This document shows positions 9,038 to 17,848 of a DNA stretch of 57,408 nt, piece by piece. The notes under the pieces are model-generated. The model saw nothing but the letters and a program-made list of their open reading frames with translations, made no database searches and had not been told where the DNA came from. Positions within the stretch are counted from its first letter, which is position 1. Each line of letters starts with the position of its first letter. This DNA comes from Hellea sp. (GTDB lineage Bacteria; Pseudomonadota; Alphaproteobacteria; Caulobacterales; Maricaulaceae), in contig JAHDGM010000015.1 of the NCBI GenBank assembly GCA_020627655.1, forward strand, positions 1 through 57,408. Direction: 5' to 3'. Made by a program: the position numbers and the translations under genes.

Positions 9038-9670
9038 ATGGATCGTTCCCAGCTGGATCATAATCGTCAGAGGCTTCTAGCCTTGATCGATAGCCACCCG
9101 AGTTATGATCTTGCGGGGCTGTCAAAACTGCTGGGTAAAAACCATGCGTACCTGCATCAATATATCTGGAAAGGATCACCCCGTGTCCTCAAAGACCGTG
9201 ACTGGAAACAATTAATACGAGCACTTGAAGATCGTATACCCCCTTCCTTGGCGGCCGATCGTATTCGCATTCCTAAATACAGCTTCAAAGCCGGTATGGG
9301 CGGAGGACAGATTGTTTTATCAGAAGACCCTTCGGGCGCCATAGAACTCGACAAAACCTATCTGGATGCACTGCGCCTAAGTTCTAAAAACCTGATCATG
9401 ATTGAAGTGGAGGGCACGAGCATGCAACCTACCCTGCAATCCGGCGATCAGGTTTTTATTGATCAAGACGATCGCAATCCGGCTGGCGGCGGGGTTTTTG
9501 CCCTGCGCGACGGTGATGAAATGCTGGTTAAACGCGTGGAAAAAATTCCGGCCTCTGATCCTCCCCGGCTGAAACTGATTTCAGACAATGCTCATTACAG
9601 TCCCTATGAGGTACTAGCAGATGACACAAAAATTCTGGGGCGCATTGTTTGGTATGCTCGTAGAATTTAA
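9038..9670 (+). CDS. S24/LexA-like phage repressor
   Basis: A 210-residue transcriptional repressor with a self-cleaving peptidase domain. The N-terminal 75 residues form an unusual HTH (LAGLSKLLGKNHAYLHQYI). The C-terminal S24 domain has the catalytic Ser128 in EGTSMQPTL and Lys165 in EMLVKRVE, followed by LISDNAHYSPYE and a terminal GRIVWYARRI strand. Family knowledge: RecA-stimulated cleavage between the two domains releases repression after DNA damage. A strong AGGAGG lies seven bases before ATG 9038. It is divergent from three phage-like genes, with repeated TTCCTATT sites between them, as expected for a lysogeny switch. Similar proteins also exist as stand-alone chromosomal regulators, so control of a live prophage is not certain. 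Confidence 0.85.
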   Translation: MDRSQLDHNRQRLLALIDSHPSYDLAGLSKLLGKNHAYLHQYIWKGSPRVLKDRDWKQLIRALEDRIPPSLAADRIRIPKYSFKAGMGGGQIVLSEDPSGAIELDKTYLDALRLSSKNLIMIEVEGTSMQPTLQSGDQVFIDQDDRNPAGGGVFALRDGDEMLVKRVEKIPASDPPRLKLISDNAHYSPYEVLADDTKILGRIVWYARRI

Positions 9671-9780
9671 AGACCTTCGATTACCTTATTACCACTTCAA
9701 GCAATTGTGATCGGCCTATAGTCTTGCATTCCCAGCTTATCTTCTTAGTTTGACCTTCATACAAGTAAGCGGAGATAACC

Positions 9781-10617
9781 ATGGCTGAATACCCCCCCCC
9801 TAAAGTCTGGACATATGACAGTGAAAATGGCGGACGCTTCGCCAGTATAAACCGGCCAACCGCAGGAGCCCGTGAGGATAAAGACCTCTCCGTTGGCAAA
9901 CATCCCTTTCAGCTTTACTCACTAGGTACACCTAATGGCGTGAAAGTCACGGTGATGTTTGAGGAGCTTCTGGAAAAAGGTCACACGGACGCTGAATATG
10001 ATGCATGGCTCATTAATATTGGCGACGCCGATCAATTCACCAGTGGCTTCGTAGACGTGAACCCAAACTCAAAAATTCCGGCACTGATGGATCACACTAC
10101 AAACCCGCCTACCCGTGTTTTTGAATCCGGATCCATTCTTTTATATCTGGCCGAAAAGTTCGGAGAGTTCCTGCCGTCTGAACACAAAGCCCGCACTGAA
10201 ACTATGAACTGGCTTTTCTGGCAAATGGGCAGCGCGCCTTATCTCGGCGGTGGGTTTGGGCATTTTTACGCTTATGCCCCGGAAAAGTTTGAATACCCCA
10301 TTAATCGCTTTGCCATGGAAACCAAACGCCAACTCGACGTGCTTGATCAGCATCTGGCAAAGAATAATTATTTTGCCGGAGATGACTATTCTATCGCGGA
10401 TATGGCAATCTGGCCCTGGTATGGCGCTTTGGTAAAGGGCCTGCTTTATGATGCCGGAGAGTTTTTACAGGTGGAAACCTATGAAAATGTTATCCGCTGG
10501 GCAGCCCAAATATCAGACCGCCCCGCCGTAAAACGTGGACGTCTCGTAAACAGGGCTTGGGACGAAAAAGGCCTGAAAGAGCGTCATGGGGCAGATGATT
10601 TTGATGGTAAGCTTTAA
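9781..10617 (+). CDS. yghU: Glutathione-dependent disulfide-bond oxidoreductase (YghU type)
   Basis: A 278-residue Nu-class glutathione transferase homologue that would act in the cytosol as a glutathione-dependent disulfide reductase or peroxidase. The family N-terminal extension is present (YPPPKVWTYDSENGGRFASINRP), then the thioredoxin-like domain with FQLYSLGTPNGVKVTVMFEE and the glutathione-binding stretch NPNSKIPALMD and ESGSILLYLAEKFG, then the all-helical C-terminal domain with YSIADMAIWPW. Length and motif order match E. coli YghU closely. AGCGGAGATAACC precedes ATG 9781. It converges on mmsB with a four-base overlap of the stop codons. Confidence 0.92.
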   Translation: MAEYPPPKVWTYDSENGGRFASINRPTAGAREDKDLSVGKHPFQLYSLGTPNGVKVTVMFEELLEKGHTDAEYDAWLINIGDADQFTSGFVDVNPNSKIPALMDHTTNPPTRVFESGSILLYLAEKFGEFLPSEHKARTETMNWLFWQMGSAPYLGGGFGHFYAYAPEKFEYPINRFAMETKRQLDVLDQHLAKNNYFAGDDYSIADMAIWPWYGALVKGLLYDAGEFLQVETYENVIRWAAQISDRPAVKRGRLVNRAWDEKGLKERHGADDFDGKL

Positions 10618-11504
10618 AGCGTCCCGTTAATCAGCTTCATAATCCCGGAAAAGTCCAGGCCATCTTTACCGGAAGCCTCCATCAGGGAATATAAAGCCTC
10701 AGCTTGCGTACCAAGCGGCGTAGCGGCCCGTGCAGTGGTTGCCGCTTCCTGGGCCAGACGCAAATCCTTGAGCATCATAGCCGCTGCAAATCCCGGTTTG
10801 TAATCATTATTTGATGGCGCAGAAGGTAGAGGCCCCGGAGCCGGGCAATAACTTGTCATAGACCAGTTCTGACCAGACGCAGTCGATGATATGTCATAGA
10901 ATGTCTGGGCATCCAGACCTAATTTTTCGGCCAGATTAAAAGCCTCACACGTGCCGATCATGTGAATACCCAGCAGCATATTATTAGCAATTTTAGCAAC
11001 CTGCCCATTTCCGGCATCACCTGCGTGGAAAACGTTTTTACCCATAATATCCAAAAGCGGTTTCGCCTGCTTAAACGTATCTACAGTCCCGCCGCACATA
11101 AAGGTCAAAGTCCCGGCAGCCGCACCGCCAACACCGCCGGAGACGGGCGCGTCAATCATAGCAAAACCTTTATGTTCCGCGGTCGATATGACTGCTCTTG
11201 CTGTCGCCACATCAATAGTCGAGCAATCGATAAATAATGTCCCCTGCTCCGCTATTTCGAAAACACCGCCTTCATCCCCGTAAACCATGCGGACATGCTT
11301 ACCGGCTGGCAACATAGTCACGACGACCTCAGCCCCCTCAACGGCTTCTTTAGTGGTACCGACTCCAATACATCCAGCCTTCACGGCGCGGGTAATTGCA
11401 TCCTCGGAAATATCCAGAGCTCGAACTTCGTGTCCGGCCTTGACGAGGTTAGTCGCCATGCCGATTCCCATATTGCCTAGTCCGATGAATGCAATCTTTG
11501 TCAT
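10614..11504 (-). CDS. mmsB: 3-hydroxyisobutyrate dehydrogenase
   Basis: Oxidises 3-hydroxyisobutyrate to methylmalonate semialdehyde with NAD+ in valine degradation. The 296-residue protein has the Rossmann motif GLGNMGIGMATNL at the N-terminus, the substrate loop DAPVSGGVGGAAAGTLTFMCGG (about 118-139, the second Gly-rich segment) and the catalytic Lys171 in GNGQVAKIANN. Length is normal for the family. It is the last gene of a four-gene unit whose upstream partners supply its substrate (3-hydroxyisobutyryl-CoA hydrolase) and use its product (mmsA). Three bases separate it from the hydrolase gene, so co-translation is likely. Confidence 0.95.
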   Translation of the reverse strand: MTKIAFIGLGNMGIGMATNLVKAGHEVRALDISEDAITRAVKAGCIGVGTTKEAVEGAEVVVTMLPAGKHVRMVYGDEGGVFEIAEQGTLFIDCSTIDVATARAVISTAEHKGFAMIDAPVSGGVGGAAAGTLTFMCGGTVDTFKQAKPLLDIMGKNVFHAGDAGNGQVAKIANNMLLGIHMIGTCEAFNLAEKLGLDAQTFYDISSTASGQNWSMTSYCPAPGPLPSAPSNNDYKPGFAAAMMLKDLRLAQEAATTARAATPLGTQAEALYSLMEASGKDGLDFSGIMKLINGTL

Positions 11505-11507
11505 TAT

Positions 11508-12554
11508 TTACTCCAAAAATTCGAGACTCGGCTTGGCGGTCTTTTTGAACAAACGCTCAAGCTGCGCCTTAGTCACTTTCCCAACACTTTCATGGGACCA
11601 TTTTGGCTTTCTATCTTTATCAATTAATTGAGCGCGAATGCCCTCATAGAAATCTTGTGTTTTCAAAAAGTTGAGGGATATATCCAGCTCTCTCTCCATG
11701 GCTTCGCGGAAAGTCATCTGCGCCCCTTCGCGCAATGAACGGTGCGTTGTAGCAAGGGCGATGGGCGATTTCTTTTGTAGGTTGGAAAGCTGTTTTTGAG
11801 CCCATTCACTCTCATCTTCGGCCAGCACTTCCATTATATCGCTCATGGTTTCGCCAATAAAAGCGCCCATGGATCCACTCATAGCGTCGGCCTTAGGGGG
11901 CTCTTTGACATATTTAGCCATAACATCCAGAACAGCTGCATCAGAACCATCGAGCTTGGCTTTACCCAAGGCTTTGACAAAGGCTTCATGCTTCGCGGTG
12001 GGGATATAAGCATTGGCAATTCCCAGCTCGCAAACTTCTGCGGTTTTGATACGGGCACCGGTCAGGCCAAGCCACATTCCGACGGACAATCCTAACCTAG
12101 GCAGGAAATATGTTCCGCCTACATCTGGAAAATAACCAATCCCGGTTTCCGGCATAGCAAAAAGGGTATCATCGCCTGCAACGCGATGACGCCCATGAAC
12201 TGAAAGGCCAACGCCGCCGCCCATGACAATACCGTCAATCATAGTAATATATGGCTTGCGATAGCGGTGGATCAGTTCATTAAGCGCATATTCAACCCGC
12301 CAAAACTCGGCCGCTTCCTTGCCGTCTTTTTTACCACTGTCATGCAGCATGATGACATCGCCGCCTGCGCAAAAAGCTCGATCGCCGGCGCCTTTAACCA
12401 GAACAGCCCCGATATTTTCATCATCTTCCCAATCCACCATGACCTTGGTGATGGCTTTGCACATTTCTGTGGTCAAAGCGTTGAGAGCTTTCGGGCGACT
12501 CAATGTGATAACGCCCAATTTTCCGATGACTTCGGTTTGAATTTCTTTTGTCAT
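11508..12554 (-). CDS. 3-hydroxyisobutyryl-CoA hydrolase (enoyl-CoA hydratase superfamily)
   Basis: Releases free 3-hydroxyisobutyrate from its CoA ester, a step specific to valine breakdown. The 348-residue crotonase-fold protein has the oxyanion-hole segment RAFCAGGDV (about 59-67), the second loop MGGGVGLSVHG, and the pair Glu136/Asp144 in MPETGIGYFPDVGG, with the same eight-residue spacing as the catalytic pair in human HIBCH. The C-terminal extension beyond the crotonase core (to 348) is that of HIBCH rather than of simple hydratases. Its ATG shares a base with the stop of the acyl-CoA dehydrogenase gene (TAATG), indicating translational coupling. Plain enoyl-CoA hydratase annotation would be less specific; operon context favours HIBCH. 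Confidence 0.9.
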   Translation of the reverse strand: MTKEIQTEVIGKLGVITLSRPKALNALTTEMCKAITKVMVDWEDDENIGAVLVKGAGDRAFCAGGDVIMLHDSGKKDGKEAAEFWRVEYALNELIHRYRKPYITMIDGIVMGGGVGLSVHGRHRVAGDDTLFAMPETGIGYFPDVGGTYFLPRLGLSVGMWLGLTGARIKTAEVCELGIANAYIPTAKHEAFVKALGKAKLDGSDAAVLDVMAKYVKEPPKADAMSGSMGAFIGETMSDIMEVLAEDESEWAQKQLSNLQKKSPIALATTHRSLREGAQMTFREAMERELDISLNFLKTQDFYEGIRAQLIDKDRKPKWSHESVGKVTKAQLERLFKKTAKPSLEFLE

Positions 12555-13693
12555 TATTGCCTCAGCATTGAGCGGGAAATAATCACCCGCATAATTTCAT
12601 TTGTGCCTTCTAATATCTGATTGACCCTGAGATCACGAACGATGCGTTCAATGCCATATTCAGAAAGATAGCCATATCCCCCATGGAGCTGCAAAGCGTC
12701 ATTAGCAATCTTACTACCCATGTCAGTGGCAAAGCGCTTGGCCATAGCGCAGGCGGCTCCCACATTTGGAATTTTGTTATCAAGCATATTTGCCGCCCTA
12801 TAAATCATCATGCGGGAGGCTTCGAGTTCGGTGGCCATATCAGCGAGTTTAAACTGTGTGTTTTGAAACTCCGAAATGGATTTCCCAAACTGCTTACGGT
12901 CTTTCGTATAGCTGATGGCCGCATCCAAAGCCGTCTGCGCCCCACCTAAAGAACAGCAACCGATATTAATGCGGCCTCCGTCAAGACCTGCCATAGCGAA
13001 CTTGAACCCGTCACCTTCTGCGCCTACGCGGTTAGACGCCGGAATACGGCAGTCCTCCATAATCACCTGAGCAGTGGGCTGAGCGTTCCAGCCCATTTTC
13101 CGCTCAATGGCGCCAAAAGATAAGCCGGGCGTATCTTTCTCGATCACAAAAGTTGATACGCCCCGAGCACCATCATCAGATGTGCGCGCCATAACCACAT
13201 AAATGTCAGACCAACTGGCACCTGAAATAAACGTCTTGGTGCCGTTTAAAACATATTCGTCACCATCGCGTACGGCCTTAGTAGATAAAGACGCCGCGTC
13301 CGATCCCGATCCGGGCTCAGTCAAACAATAGCTGGCGATGTATTCCGCCGAACAAAGCTTGGGTACATATTTAGCGCGCAACTCATCAGAGCCAAAACGA
13401 TCAATCATCCAGGTGGCCATATTGTGAATGGTGATCATGGCTGTGTGGGAAATGTCGCCTCGGGCGAGCTGTTCAAAAACCAGAGCGCTTTCAAGACGCC
13501 CCAGGCCCGTGCCGCCAAATTCTTCTTGCTGATAAATGCCCATAAAGCCCAGCTCGGCGGCTTTTTCAAAAACCGACCGATCCAGAAACTTCTCATGATC
13601 CCATTTCTGAGCATTCGGAGCCAGTTCATTATCCGAAAACTGGCGCGCCATATCCTGTATCAAGGATTGTTCTTCTGTAAGCTGAAAATCCAT
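12554..13693 (-). CDS. Isobutyryl-CoA dehydrogenase-type acyl-CoA dehydrogenase
   Basis: A 379-residue FAD enzyme that would oxidise isobutyryl-CoA to methacrylyl-CoA in the valine pathway. It shows the acyl-CoA dehydrogenase signatures AYCLTEPGSGSDAASL and later QLHGGYGYLSEYGIERIVRDLR, and the catalytic base Glu362 in QILEGTNEIMR. Substrate specificity among acyl-CoA dehydrogenases cannot be read directly. It is inferred from the position between mmsA and the 3-hydroxyisobutyryl-CoA hydrolase gene, the arrangement known from Pseudomonas and many alphaproteobacteria. The mmsA stop lies two bases upstream of this start. No separate enoyl-CoA hydratase for the next step is present in the operon, so that activity must come from elsewhere. 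Confidence 0.9.
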   Translation of the reverse strand: MDFQLTEEQSLIQDMARQFSDNELAPNAQKWDHEKFLDRSVFEKAAELGFMGIYQQEEFGGTGLGRLESALVFEQLARGDISHTAMITIHNMATWMIDRFGSDELRAKYVPKLCSAEYIASYCLTEPGSGSDAASLSTKAVRDGDEYVLNGTKTFISGASWSDIYVVMARTSDDGARGVSTFVIEKDTPGLSFGAIERKMGWNAQPTAQVIMEDCRIPASNRVGAEGDGFKFAMAGLDGGRINIGCCSLGGAQTALDAAISYTKDRKQFGKSISEFQNTQFKLADMATELEASRMMIYRAANMLDNKIPNVGAACAMAKRFATDMGSKIANDALQLHGGYGYLSEYGIERIVRDLRVNQILEGTNEIMRVIISRSMLRQ

Positions 13694-13695
13694 TT

Positions 13696-15189
13696 TTAGA
13701 ACGTCGGCATGATAAAGGCGCTGTCCTCGGTTTCCCCTTCCGGCCAGCGCTGTGTGACAGTTTTGGTTTTCGTATAAAACCGCAAACCTTCCATGCCATA
13801 TTGATTAATATCGCCAAAGGCTGAGCGTTTCCACCCACCAAATGAGTGATAGGAGACTGGAACCGGGATTGGCACATTGATACCGACCATACCCACTTCG
13901 ACACGGTCCGCAAATTCACGGGCAGCACGCCCATTTTGGGTAAAAATAGCTACGCCATTGCCGTATTGATGATCACTTGGGAGTTTAACAGCTTCTTCGA
14001 AAGTATCGGCGCGGACAATCTGCAGGACAGGACCAAAAATTTCTTCATGATAGGTGGTCATACCCGGCTTTACGTGGTCCAAGAGTGTGGGCCCAATAAA
14101 GAAGCCGTCTTCATAGCCTTGAAGCGTGAAATTCCGGCCATCGACGACTAATTCAGCGCCTTCATCAACGGCCAGGTCGATCATGCTTTCCACACGTTTC
14201 TTATGTGCTGCGGTCACCACCGGGCCATAATCAGCGTCTGGATCCGTGGACGTGCCCACACGCAGGCCTTCAATGGCCGGAAGCATTTTTTCCAGAAAGC
14301 GTTCTGCTGTCCCCTCACCCACGGGCACAACAACCGGCAGCGCCATACAGCGTTCCCCTGCCGAACCATAAGCCGCGCCGAGAATGTCTTTGACTGCTTG
14401 GTCCATATTGGCGTCAGGCATGATAATGCCGTGATTTTTCGCCCCGCCCATACACTGAGCTCGCTTGCCATATTTAGCCGCTTCTGAGAATACATAATGG
14501 GCAATATCCGACGAACCCACAAAGCTGACAGCCTTGATTTCCGGATGTTGTAAAATAGCGTCAACAGCCTCTTTATCGCCATTGACCACATTTAACAGTC
14601 CCTTGGGGCCTCCTGCTTCGACGAACAACTCTGCCAGACGCATAGGTACTGACGGATCTTTCTCCGATGGCTTGATAATACAGGCATTACCTGTGGCGAT
14701 GGCCATACCAAACATCCAGCAAGGGATCATGGCAGGGAAATTAAAAGGCGTAATGCCTGCTACAACCCCCAAAGGCTTACGCATGGAGTAAACATCAATT
14801 TCAGGCCCTGCCCCATAAGTGTGTTCTCCCTTCTGATTGTGGGGAATACCGCAGGCAAATTCGATAACGTCTATGCCGCGCATAACGTCACCACGGCTAT
14901 CAGCCACCACCTTGCCGTGCTCGAGTGAGAGCAGCTCGGCCAATTCATCCATATGCTTGTGTAAAAGCTGTTTATAATCGAACATGATACGAGCGCGGCG
15001 CTGGGGATTTGTATTAGCCCATATGCGCTGTGCGTCTTCGGCGCTATCAACCGCCTCATCAATTTCGGCTGGAGTCGCCAAAGCGACCTTGGCCTGTACC
15101 TGCCCAGTGTTCGGATTAAAAATATCGGCGGTACGCCCCGACTTACCCGCAACATTAACACCGTCAATAAAATGTCCGATCTGTCTCAT
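13696..15189 (-). CDS. mmsA: Methylmalonate-semialdehyde dehydrogenase (CoA-acylating)
   Basis: Converts methylmalonate semialdehyde and CoA to propionyl-CoA, CO2 and NADH, the final step of valine degradation. The 497-residue aldehyde dehydrogenase has the PFNFPAMIPCWM segment, GSSDIAHYVF near the NAD site, and the catalytic Cys281 in AYGSAGERCMALP, the version typical of MmsA rather than of general aldehyde dehydrogenases. The end of the protein (VGINVPIPVPVSYHSFGGWK) is also characteristic. A strong AAGGAGA precedes ATG 15189. It is first in a tightly packed unit with the acyl-CoA dehydrogenase, the hydrolase and mmsB, and the promoter probably lies in the 70-base gap behind it. Confidence 0.95.
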   Translation of the reverse strand: MRQIGHFIDGVNVAGKSGRTADIFNPNTGQVQAKVALATPAEIDEAVDSAEDAQRIWANTNPQRRARIMFDYKQLLHKHMDELAELLSLEHGKVVADSRGDVMRGIDVIEFACGIPHNQKGEHTYGAGPEIDVYSMRKPLGVVAGITPFNFPAMIPCWMFGMAIATGNACIIKPSEKDPSVPMRLAELFVEAGGPKGLLNVVNGDKEAVDAILQHPEIKAVSFVGSSDIAHYVFSEAAKYGKRAQCMGGAKNHGIIMPDANMDQAVKDILGAAYGSAGERCMALPVVVPVGEGTAERFLEKMLPAIEGLRVGTSTDPDADYGPVVTAAHKKRVESMIDLAVDEGAELVVDGRNFTLQGYEDGFFIGPTLLDHVKPGMTTYHEEIFGPVLQIVRADTFEEAVKLPSDHQYGNGVAIFTQNGRAAREFADRVEVGMVGINVPIPVPVSYHSFGGWKRSAFGDINQYGMEGLRFYTKTKTVTQRWPEGETEDSAFIMPTF

Positions 15190-15247
15190 AAGAAATCTCC
15201 TTAGGCGCGGTATACAGAGTAAAGACGGGCAAAAGAACCCTTATTCC

Positions 15248-15265
15248 ACCTAATAATAATTAGGT
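15248..15265. promoter_or_regulatory. Inverted repeat upstream of mmsA
   Basis: A perfect seven-base inverted repeat, ACCTAAT-AATA-ATTAGGT, about 60 bases upstream of mmsA and overlapping the stop of the oxidoreductase gene. The size and spacing fit a dimeric repressor site for the valine operon, but a weak 3' hairpin of the upstream gene is equally possible. Confidence 0.3.
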
Positions 15266-16480
15266 TATTGCGCTTTTAAGGTCCGCGTTAGGGTTAGATA
15301 GAATGGCCTTGTCCAAGGTCTGACCTTTAGTCAGAGCCATTTTTGTCATCATGAACTCGCGAGGCGCATTCACAGCATCAACAGCCAGTAGCCTGTCGCC
15401 TTTAAAATAAAAGGCTGCAAAGCTGCGGGATCCTTCATGATCACCACGAATGACAATATCATCATAACCTTGAGACAAACCTGCAATTTGGAGCTTAAGG
15501 TCAAACTGATCCGACCAAAACCATGGCAAGCTATTATAAGGTTTTTCTTTTCCGTTGATATGTAGCGCAGCTGTCTTGCCTTGTTCCATTGCGTTAGGAA
15601 CACTTTCGAGACGAATATGCGTGTCATAAATTGGATTATAATGCCAGGTCACATCCCCTATGGCGTAGATATCTGGGTCGTCCGTCTGGCAAAACTCATT
15701 AACAGTAATTCCATTTCCAACTTCTAGGCCGGCCTCTGCAGCAAGTTCTGTATTGGGTATGACGCCAATGCCAATAATGATAATATCTGCGGGGTATAGT
15801 TTGCCGGATTTTGTATTGACCACCAACTCCTTGTCGTTGACGTCAATAGAACTGGCCATCTCAGTTTCAGCAATTTGAACGCCTTCTTCGGTATGCACGC
15901 GGCGATAAAAATCTGACATAACAGGCGCGGTCACCCGCTGCAGGATCCTGTCCATAGCTTCGAGCACAGTGACTTTCATGCCTTGCTTGCGCATGGAGGC
16001 GGCGGTCTCAAGTCCGATATACCCCCCGCCAATAATTACGGCGCGCTTATCCCTAGCTATAACGGATTTAATTGCCCGGACGTCATTCGTATCGCGCAAA
16101 TACATTACGCGCGCATTATCTGCGCCCTCAATAGGTAGCTTTCGAACCCGAGCCCCAGTCGCAATAACGAGCTTGTCGTAATTAATTATCTCATTTTTAT
16201 TGGTTGATACTGTCTTTTTATGGCGGTCAATAGCTGTCACGCGCGTGCCCAGTTTCAACGTGATTTCAGCATTTTCGTAGACAGAAGCCGGCCTTATAAG
16301 AATTTCTTCTAAGTCTTTGTTTCCAGACAAAAAATCTTTGGACAATGGCGGCCTGTGATAAGGCAAGTCGGTTTCATCACCAAGAAGGATGATCTCACCA
16401 TCCCAGCCGCCTTGACGCAAGCTGACAACAAACTGAGCTGAAGCATGACTCCCGCCAATGACAACACAGGCCTTCGTCAT
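15260..16480 (-). CDS. FAD-dependent NAD(P)H:ferredoxin/rubredoxin reductase-type oxidoreductase
   Basis: A 406-residue pyridine-nucleotide reductase of the putidaredoxin/rhodocoxin reductase family, which passes electrons from NAD(P)H to small iron-sulfur proteins. The FAD motif is VIGGSHASAQFVVSLRQGG at the N-terminus, the NAD-binding motif is VIIGGGYIGLETA (about 148-160), and the second FAD motif is IYAIGDV, followed by RLESVPNAMEQGKTAA. It lacks redox-active paired cysteines, which separates it from disulfide reductases. The start is ATG 16480 with AAGGTAATTT upstream. It lies four bases after the MaoC gene, so it is probably transcribed with it. Its partner (ferredoxin, cytochrome P450 or oxygenase) is not in this window. 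Confidence 0.88.
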   Translation of the reverse strand: MTKACVVIGGSHASAQFVVSLRQGGWDGEIILLGDETDLPYHRPPLSKDFLSGNKDLEEILIRPASVYENAEITLKLGTRVTAIDRHKKTVSTNKNEIINYDKLVIATGARVRKLPIEGADNARVMYLRDTNDVRAIKSVIARDKRAVIIGGGYIGLETAASMRKQGMKVTVLEAMDRILQRVTAPVMSDFYRRVHTEEGVQIAETEMASSIDVNDKELVVNTKSGKLYPADIIIIGIGVIPNTELAAEAGLEVGNGITVNEFCQTDDPDIYAIGDVTWHYNPIYDTHIRLESVPNAMEQGKTAALHINGKEKPYNSLPWFWSDQFDLKLQIAGLSQGYDDIVIRGDHEGSRSFAAFYFKGDRLLAVDAVNAPREFMMTKMALTKGQTLDKAILSNPNADLKSAIT

Positions 16481-16483
16481 AAA

Positions 16484-16945
16484 TTACCTTACGAATTGCA
16501 TTACCAACCAATCCGCAACAAGGGCTGGTTTTTCTTCGCCTTCGATTTCAACAGTGACTGTATAAGTCAAGAGATGCTGACCCGGGTTTTTCTCAACCGC
16601 ATCTTTAAGTACAAAGTTTCCGCGCACCTTTGAACCAACTTTCACAGGACTTAAAAAACGTACTTTTTCAAATCCGTAATTCAGCCCCATAGCAACACCT
16701 TCCAATGTCATGGCACCCTGCTCTGCGAATTTTGACAACAGCGATAAAGATAGAAAACCATGGGCAATCGTAGTTCCAAATGGCGTCATTTTCGCCATAT
16801 CCGGATTGACATGGATAAATTGGTGATCTTCGGTAACGTCGGCAAAAACATTGATCCGGTCTTGTTCAACCGAAATCCAATCACTCGTTCCTATAACAGA
16901 ACCGATCAGTCCCTGAATTTCGTCTATTTTTGCAGTTTTAGCCAT
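16484..16945 (-). CDS. MaoC-family (R)-specific hydratase
   Basis: A 153-residue single hot-dog-fold protein of the MaoC/NodN type. The hydratase signature is clear: DVTEDHQFIHVNP (about 51-63), with the Asp and His of the catalytic dyad, followed by FGTTIAHGFLSLSLL. Such proteins hydrate 2-enoyl-CoA thioesters or related substrates. NodN-like members next to oxidoreductases remain unassigned. AGGAGA lies nine bases before ATG 16945. It sits between the class II aldolase (21-base gap) and the FAD oxidoreductase (four-base gap), suggesting one transcript. The exact substrate is unknown. Confidence 0.88.
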   Translation of the reverse strand: MAKTAKIDEIQGLIGSVIGTSDWISVEQDRINVFADVTEDHQFIHVNPDMAKMTPFGTTIAHGFLSLSLLSKFAEQGAMTLEGVAMGLNYGFEKVRFLSPVKVGSKVRGNFVLKDAVEKNPGQHLLTYTVTVEIEGEEKPALVADWLVMQFVR

Positions 16946-16965
16946 ACGGTCTCTCCTTTTAATTA

Positions 16966-17802
16966 TTAGTAGTCATAACCCGGGTTGGTACGGGCCAGTT
17001 TACGCATGAGGCCCGGCCAAACCAAATTATCACCCAGGCCAGGTACAAAAGCGGCTGCGCCTTGCTGATAAACCTTGTTACCCATTTCTGGGGGTTCCTC
17101 ATTGAGTTGACTTTCATCACCTATGCTCTGAGCGAATATTTGGGTCTTGCAAGCGTTTTCAAGGAAATACATGCGTAAAAATGCAGTACCACAAGTTTTT
17201 CCTAATGTTAGGGTTCCGTGGTTGCGCAAGATCATCAAGCTCTTATTTCCTAAGTCTTCGACGAGAGTCTTTCGCTCCTCCATCTCCAGCGCGATACCCT
17301 CATAATCATGATAAGCTATATCGTCATAGACCTGCATGGAAAATTGCGAATAACGCCTCAGGCCCGGCTTTTGAATGGATACAGCAATGCCGTAAGGCGT
17401 ATGTACGTGAATTACACAGCCTGCGTCTTCGCGGGCCATATGTACGGCGCTATGAATAACAAACCCGGCAGGGTTGACGAAATAATCGGTCTCCTGACAG
17501 ATCTTGCCATCCACATCAATTTTGACAAGCGCTGACGCTGTCATTTCATCAAACATAACGCCGTAAGGATTAATCAAAAATCGTTCTTCGCCATCTTCAT
17601 CAGGCAATCGCGCGGAAATATGGGTAAACACCAGATCAGTCCAAGCATGCATAGCGCATAATCGGTAAGTGGCAGCTAAATCCTTTCGAACCTGCCACTC
17701 TTTATCGGAGACCTTGCCTTCGAGCCGCGGAACCTGTGTTGGATCTGGAATGTTAAATCCTGCAGCGACGTCTAGTGCGCTTTCTTGTGCCTGCATTGTC
17801 AT
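16966..17802 (-). CDS. Class II aldolase/adducin-domain protein
   Basis: A 278-residue protein with the class II aldolase fold. The core from about residue 30 has RLCAMHAWTDLVFTHISARLP, then a metal-binding His pair in the segment around GCVIHVHTPYG and a further His in ILRNHGTLTLG, consistent with a zinc site. Characterised members split aldol substrates such as fuculose phosphate, but the subgroup of about 250-280 residues found beside fatty-acid genes in alphaproteobacteria has no firm function that I know. The start is at ATG 17802; ATG 17796 has better spacing from the upstream GGGG. It is separated from ald by 46 bases. Confidence 0.85.
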   Translation of the reverse strand: MTMQAQESALDVAAGFNIPDPTQVPRLEGKVSDKEWQVRKDLAATYRLCAMHAWTDLVFTHISARLPDEDGEERFLINPYGVMFDEMTASALVKIDVDGKICQETDYFVNPAGFVIHSAVHMAREDAGCVIHVHTPYGIAVSIQKPGLRRYSQFSMQVYDDIAYHDYEGIALEMEERKTLVEDLGNKSLMILRNHGTLTLGKTCGTAFLRMYFLENACKTQIFAQSIGDESQLNEEPPEMGNKVYQQGAAAFVPGLGDNLVWPGLMRKLARTNPGYDY

Positions 17803-17848
17803 ACCCCATATGAAACTTTTTGCTCATTTCTTATGGGGCCAGAATGAC

